Shown: positions 21,426 through 24,908 of the stretch, piece by piece | Numbering within the stretch: position 1 is the stretch's first letter | How the letters are laid out: each line of letters starts with the position of its first letter | Source of the DNA: a virus | Length of the DNA stretch: 24,908 nt | IMG/VR virus record: IMGVR_UViG_3300011114_000059 | Span: 1-24,908 of that record | Strand: one strand, 5' to 3' | The notes under the pieces: model-generated | What the model was told of the DNA's origin: nothing | The model's input: the letters and a program-made list of their open reading frames with translations, nothing else | Databases searched by the model: none | Position numbers and translations under genes: made by a program

Positions 21426-22640
21426 ATGCCATTCTTATTGACAGATGCTGACGCAGGGCAAGAGGCCATGATTAACATGCGTCTTAGGCCGCTTCAAGCG
21501 CAGGCTATAGAGGAACGCATCCCTCTTGAAACTCAAAAGATGCAACAGAGTCTTGCAACTGAAAAGACTAACCAAGAGACTGCTGTTTTAAAAATGCAGG
21601 CACTGGTTGAAGCTCAAGCAGATGACAGGGAAGCTAAAGAGGTTATAAATAATCTTGCTAAAGACCCTAGCTTTACTTCTTTATCTTTGGCTGACCAGCA
21701 ACAAAGAATAGGTACAGCACTCACTAGTAAAGGAAAATTTAGTATTGGTGAGAAGTTTATTAAAGACTCACAACAGAGCAGGATGACTGACGCTAACATT
21801 AAAAAGACTGGACGTGAAATAGAACAGTTTCATCTTGAACAAATTAACACTTATCTTTCAGGCATAAATACTGCTGGAACTCCTGATGAACAAGCAGCTT
21901 CTTTAGACACAGTGTTAATGGGGGTTAAAGCAGATGGGCTAATGACTCCCCAACAACAACAAACCTTTGAAAATAATGCTAGGGCTGCTTATGCTTCAGG
22001 CAATCTTCCACAGTGGAAAAGAGAAGCCCAAGCAACTTATGATTCTATAGCCAGTAAAAAACAAAAAGAAGTGGTGGCTCGTAATATAGCTGAAGAACTT
22101 CGTAAAGAACTTAAAGCTGATGAAGATCTTAAACAACGTCGTTATGAAGAGGACAGAAAAGAAGCTCGTGCTAGAACGGCTGAAGAATCAAGAGATGAGC
22201 GTCAAGAACGTAGGATAGAAGCAAAAGATGCTAAATTAGAAAAAGAACAAGCATTTAAAGAATACAATGACATTGCAACAAGAATAATCCCTAGACTTAA
22301 CGACCAAATACGAAACGCTAGAAGAAATGCAAGCGAGGCTCCTAAAGATAGTCGTAGGTCATTTGAGAATGAAGTTGCTACGTTAGAAGAAGCTCGTAAA
22401 GATGAATACAGAAAAGCTAATAGCCTTAGAGCTCAACTAAAGCTTCCTCTTTTACCTGTTCCTAAAGATGGCCCACCTGCTTCTGGGTCTGGTGCTGCTG
22501 AGACTAAGCCTAAAGTAGTACGTCCTACTCCAATACGTCCTGCTGATGTGCCTAATGATTGGAAAATATGGCAAGATGAAGTAAGTGGAGATAGAGCTTG
22601 GGTAAGTCCAGATGGTAAAAAATTTAAAGAGATAAAATAA
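21426..22640 (+). CDS. internal virion protein, coiled-coil-rich
   Basis: This 404-residue helical protein sits between two other probable ejection proteins. The N-terminal half starts MPFLLTDADAGQEAMINMRL and has helices rich in Gln/Glu/Lys. Residues about 215-325 form a strongly charged coiled coil (RRYEEDRKEARARTAEESRD). A Pro-rich linker (PVPKDGPPASGSGAAETKPK) leads to a C-terminal motif NDWKIWQDEVSGDRAWVSPD. No enzyme motif was found. The order hydrophobic/coiled-coil/giant protein is typical of podovirus ejection proteins. Its stop overlaps the start of the next gene (TAATG). Confidence 0.68.
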   Translation: MPFLLTDADAGQEAMINMRLRPLQAQAIEERIPLETQKMQQSLATEKTNQETAVLKMQALVEAQADDREAKEVINNLAKDPSFTSLSLADQQQRIGTALTSKGKFSIGEKFIKDSQQSRMTDANIKKTGREIEQFHLEQINTYLSGINTAGTPDEQAASLDTVLMGVKADGLMTPQQQQTFENNARAAYASGNLPQWKREAQATYDSIASKKQKEVVARNIAEELRKELKADEDLKQRRYEEDRKEARARTAEESRDERQERRIEAKDAKLEKEQAFKEYNDIATRIIPRLNDQIRNARRNASEAPKDSRRSFENEVATLEEARKDEYRKANSLRAQLKLPLLPVPKDGPPASGSGAAETKPKVVRPTPIRPADVPNDWKIWQDEVSGDRAWVSPDGKKFKEIK

Positions 22641-24908
22641 TGGCCTTTGACCTCTCTACTGCTAAGCCTATTGATGAATCTAGTCCTACTCGCCCTAGTA
22701 CCACTAGGGGGTTTAATCTATCTACTGCTCGTCCTATAGACGACTCAGATGTTATTAGTAACGCAGATGAAGGAGCTTTAGCTGCTGGCACTAGGGGTGC
22801 TGTTGAAGCTGTAGTTCCTGGGTTTGCTGGTCTTGCTGGATTTGGTGCTGGTATGAAGGCTGCTGCTCCAACGGCTGCTAGAGCCGCTGCTGCTACTCCA
22901 GGCCCTGCTATAGCTAAAGGTCTTGTTGGTGGTGCTGTAGCCCTTACAGGAGGCTTTGCTGGAGCCTTTGGAGCCTCCAGTGGTGCTGCTTGGGTACAGA
23001 ATAAACTGTACGCCATAGTAGATCCAGAGGGGTATAAAAACAGCCAGACTGCTAAAGAACAACATCCTACAGCTAGTGCCGTAGGGAATGTGGTTGGTGG
23101 GTTAGCTGGTATGAGTCCTAAGACTATTCCTGAAGTAGCTGGTAAATTCTTTACTAAACCTATAGTCCAACGTAGCGTTAGTGCTGGTTTGACTGGTACT
23201 TTGGATGTAGGACAGCAAGCTGCCACAGAAGATAGTATTGATTGGGCACGGGCTGGTGCTGCTGCGGCGGGTGGTTTTGCAGCCCCTGGGTTTAATCCTG
23301 CTGGTAGAGCTGCTTATGATGTTGGAGGAAAGCTTGTCCCAGGTAGAACTGCACCTACGCTTGAAGGCACTAGACCTCCTACAGATTCTACTGAGGCAGG
23401 CATTAAGAAGAACGAAGACTCTCTAATAAGGGAGTTTGAGCTTGGTACTAATCCAAATAAGCAGCTGGATCAAGCTGCTTTTATGGACACAAAGACCGGG
23501 GAGTACATTAAACAAGGAGCTCGTCACGATGAGCTTCTTAAGAAGAACCCTAATCTAGTTGCTGGATTCCTCCTTAAAGACGGTACTTTTGTTACCCGTA
23601 AAGAAGCAGCAATCATTGCCAAGGATCAACACGCTGACAAACTGGTAGAGGAAATAGATCCTAAACAAGGTTTGCGTTCTAGTAACTTTGGCCCTGAGCG
23701 TATGGATGCTCTTAAGACCAAAGACTTTGCTACGTTTGATTCTATGCAACCAGGAGAATCTGTTACTTTGTATCGTGGCGAAACTAAAGAAAATGAATCA
23801 GGTGGACAGTGGTGGACTACTGACCCAAATAAAGCTGCAAAGTATGGAAAAGTAGAACAAGTAACTCTTCCTTCAGAAACAATAGGCAAACATGCTGCAC
23901 AAGGGCATGGCGGCCCTAATGAATTTGTTTTCCCTACTGAAGGTAAAAGACCTGCTGATCTAGTTAAATTGGCTAAGTCTGCTGTTCAAAAAGAAGACGA
24001 TTTATTTTTGAAGTATGAAAAAATAAAACAGCAACACGAGGATGCTTTAGCTTCTCCAGACAAATACTCTAAAGAACAAGTAGAGGCTTTAAACCAACAA
24101 AGGTTGTCTCTAAGAGATGAGTTGTTGGCTGCAAAATTAGCTACTATAGAAGACCCTGTTCTTCGCAAGATGGCTCTTGAAGCAAGTGCTGATGATCCTT
24201 TTTTAAATAGCAACAACATATCAAATGTTGGAGATTTAGTTCGTCATTTAAAAGGTAAGTTTGGGGATAACCACTACATCTCACAAATGTTAGATGTATT
24301 AAATGTAGACCCATATACAAACACATTTGTTTTATCAGTAGATGAGTTTAAACGTCAGGCACAAAAGTATGGGTTTAACCCAAATACTCCTGCGTTTTGG
24401 AATGACCAAGGAATCTTTATTGCGGAGAGTAGAGGTACTAACGCTATAGTAGTTGCACATGAAATAGGACATGCAGCACTATTTTCTAAAATAGAACAGA
24501 TACAAGCACTGCCAGCAAATCATCCTGATGCTATACGGCTTAAGAAGTTAGTAAGTAATATTGAAAACATTCTTGCTGATGTCAAAAGTAAAGTTGATTT
24601 AAACAAGCTATCTTTAAGTGGTAAAGCCAAACTAGATTACGCACTAAGCGATGTACACGAATTTATTAGTGATGGGTTATTTCAGCCCACTGTAATTCAA
24701 GAGTTGATGGCTATAGATAGGGCAAACCCTAATCTTGGATTTATAGACAAGATACTTAAAGCTGTCAGTGATTTCTTTGGGATGAACTCTAAGCAGTACA
24801 CTGCTTTCCACGATCTTATTGCGTCTGTATCCAAGCTGTCTGAAGTAGACATGCCTAAAAATATGCAGGCAGTAGATCCAAACTCTACTGCACCTAGACC
24901 CAGTTCTA
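22640..24908 (+). CDS. partial giant ejected protein with ART-like and HEIGH zinc-protease segments
   Basis: Open from the ATG at 22640 (overlapping the previous TAA) to the window edge; 756 codons are seen and the C-terminus is missing. Residues 3-14 and 25-36 are near repeats (FDLSTAKPIDES, FNLSTARPIDDS). Residues about 45-120 are Ala/Gly-rich and hydrophobic, typical of envelope-crossing internal proteins. Residues 375-431 resemble an ADP-ribosyltransferase core: YRG (R379), WWTTDPNKAAKYG (391-403) and NEFVFP (E428). Residues 607-611 are HEIGH, a zinc-metalloprotease motif, with HEF (E674) about 60 residues later as a possible third ligand. I infer a multi-domain protein ejected into the host. 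Either enzyme could instead be inactive or act in virion maturation. Confidence 0.75.
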   Translation, partial: MAFDLSTAKPIDESSPTRPSTTRGFNLSTARPIDDSDVISNADEGALAAGTRGAVEAVVPGFAGLAGFGAGMKAAAPTAARAAAATPGPAIAKGLVGGAVALTGGFAGAFGASSGAAWVQNKLYAIVDPEGYKNSQTAKEQHPTASAVGNVVGGLAGMSPKTIPEVAGKFFTKPIVQRSVSAGLTGTLDVGQQAATEDSIDWARAGAAAAGGFAAPGFNPAGRAAYDVGGKLVPGRTAPTLEGTRPPTDSTEAGIKKNEDSLIREFELGTNPNKQLDQAAFMDTKTGEYIKQGARHDELLKKNPNLVAGFLLKDGTFVTRKEAAIIAKDQHADKLVEEIDPKQGLRSSNFGPERMDALKTKDFATFDSMQPGESVTLYRGETKENESGGQWWTTDPNKAAKYGKVEQVTLPSETIGKHAAQGHGGPNEFVFPTEGKRPADLVKLAKSAVQKEDDLFLKYEKIKQQHEDALASPDKYSKEQVEALNQQRLSLRDELLAAKLATIEDPVLRKMALEASADDPFLNSNNISNVGDLVRHLKGKFGDNHYISQMLDVLNVDPYTNTFVLSVDEFKRQAQKYGFNPNTPAFWNDQGIFIAESRGTNAIVVAHEIGHAALFSKIEQIQALPANHPDAIRLKKLVSNIENILADVKSKVDLNKLSLSGKAKLDYALSDVHEFISDGLFQPTVIQELMAIDRANPNLGFIDKILKAVSDFFGMNSKQYTAFHDLIASVSKLSEVDMPKNMQAVDPNSTAPRPSS
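22751..22762. repeat. palindrome copy 8, GTTATTAGTAAC
   Basis: Exact copy in the N-terminal part of the ejected-protein gene, read as Val-Ile-Ser-Asn. Confidence 0.6.

Noticed and set aside
22624-23226. Antisense 200-codon Ala/Pro-rich frame
   Set aside because: Shadow of the Ala/Gly-rich start of the giant protein.
1-24908. tRNA genes, CRISPR arrays, insertion sequences, integrase and attachment sites
   Set aside because: None was recognised: no cloverleaf with a CCA-type arm, no regularly spaced repeats with unique spacers, and no transposase or integrase motifs.

Overview
The window is the virion-structure and lysis half of a tailed phage (or prophage) genome, almost certainly short-tailed (podovirus-like). 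All credible genes are on the + strand and tightly packed, and several are coupled by stop/start overlaps (TAATG at 2374, 2792, 14685, 17061 and 22640; ATGA at 16088 and 16627). Ribosome binding sites of the AGGAG type, P22-like tail-hub proteins, a GTA-type 3-TM holin and a classic Sec signal peptide point to a Gram-negative host. The many small lysine-rich proteins and the gene set resemble uncultured aquatic phages. That host and habitat assignment is inference.

Layout. 1-1132 has no convincing gene. It holds a GC-rich stretch that can fold into a branched RNA (72-255), tandem hairpins, perfect palindromes, and an AT-rich iterated TATATAACTACTA array (about 841-977). 1133-3563 encodes a probable small terminase followed by a string of very small, mostly basic proteins, with an intrinsic terminator at 1931-1958. 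3573-10821 is the packaging and head module: large terminase, portal, a small protein, a GroES-like co-chaperonin, scaffold, a conserved unknown, a probable decoration protein and a Mu gpT-like major capsid protein.

10822-14685 holds a hairpin-rich leader with a 22-codon ORF, a beta-helix-like protein, a lytic-transglycosylase-like protein, a Cys-motif protein and two tail-fibre or tail-associated proteins. 14685-17061 holds a glycine-rich adhesin, a small fibre-associated protein, and a membrane/lysis group (TM plus coiled-coil protein, six-cysteine secreted protein, 3-TM holin). 17061-19486 is the tail adaptor and P22 gp10-like hub. 19538-24908 encodes three probable internal (ejected) virion proteins. 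The last is open at the window edge and combines an Ala/Gly-rich stretch, an ADP-ribosyltransferase-like segment and an HEIGH zinc-protease motif.

How it works together: the terminase cuts and pumps DNA through the portal into a gpT-fold shell built on the scaffold, with a phage-borne GroES plausibly helping capsid folding. The gp4/gp10-like proteins close the head, the fibre and glycine-rich proteins bind the host, the internal proteins enter the cell with the DNA, and the transglycosylase-like protein and holin act on the envelope. Two points deserve most attention. A 12-bp palindrome, GTTAYTARTAAC, occurs eight times exactly. The multi-domain ejected protein at the right edge carries two possible enzyme domains. 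Composition and codon use also suggest an imported cassette at about 14230-16630 and a mosaic joint inside the gene at 19538.
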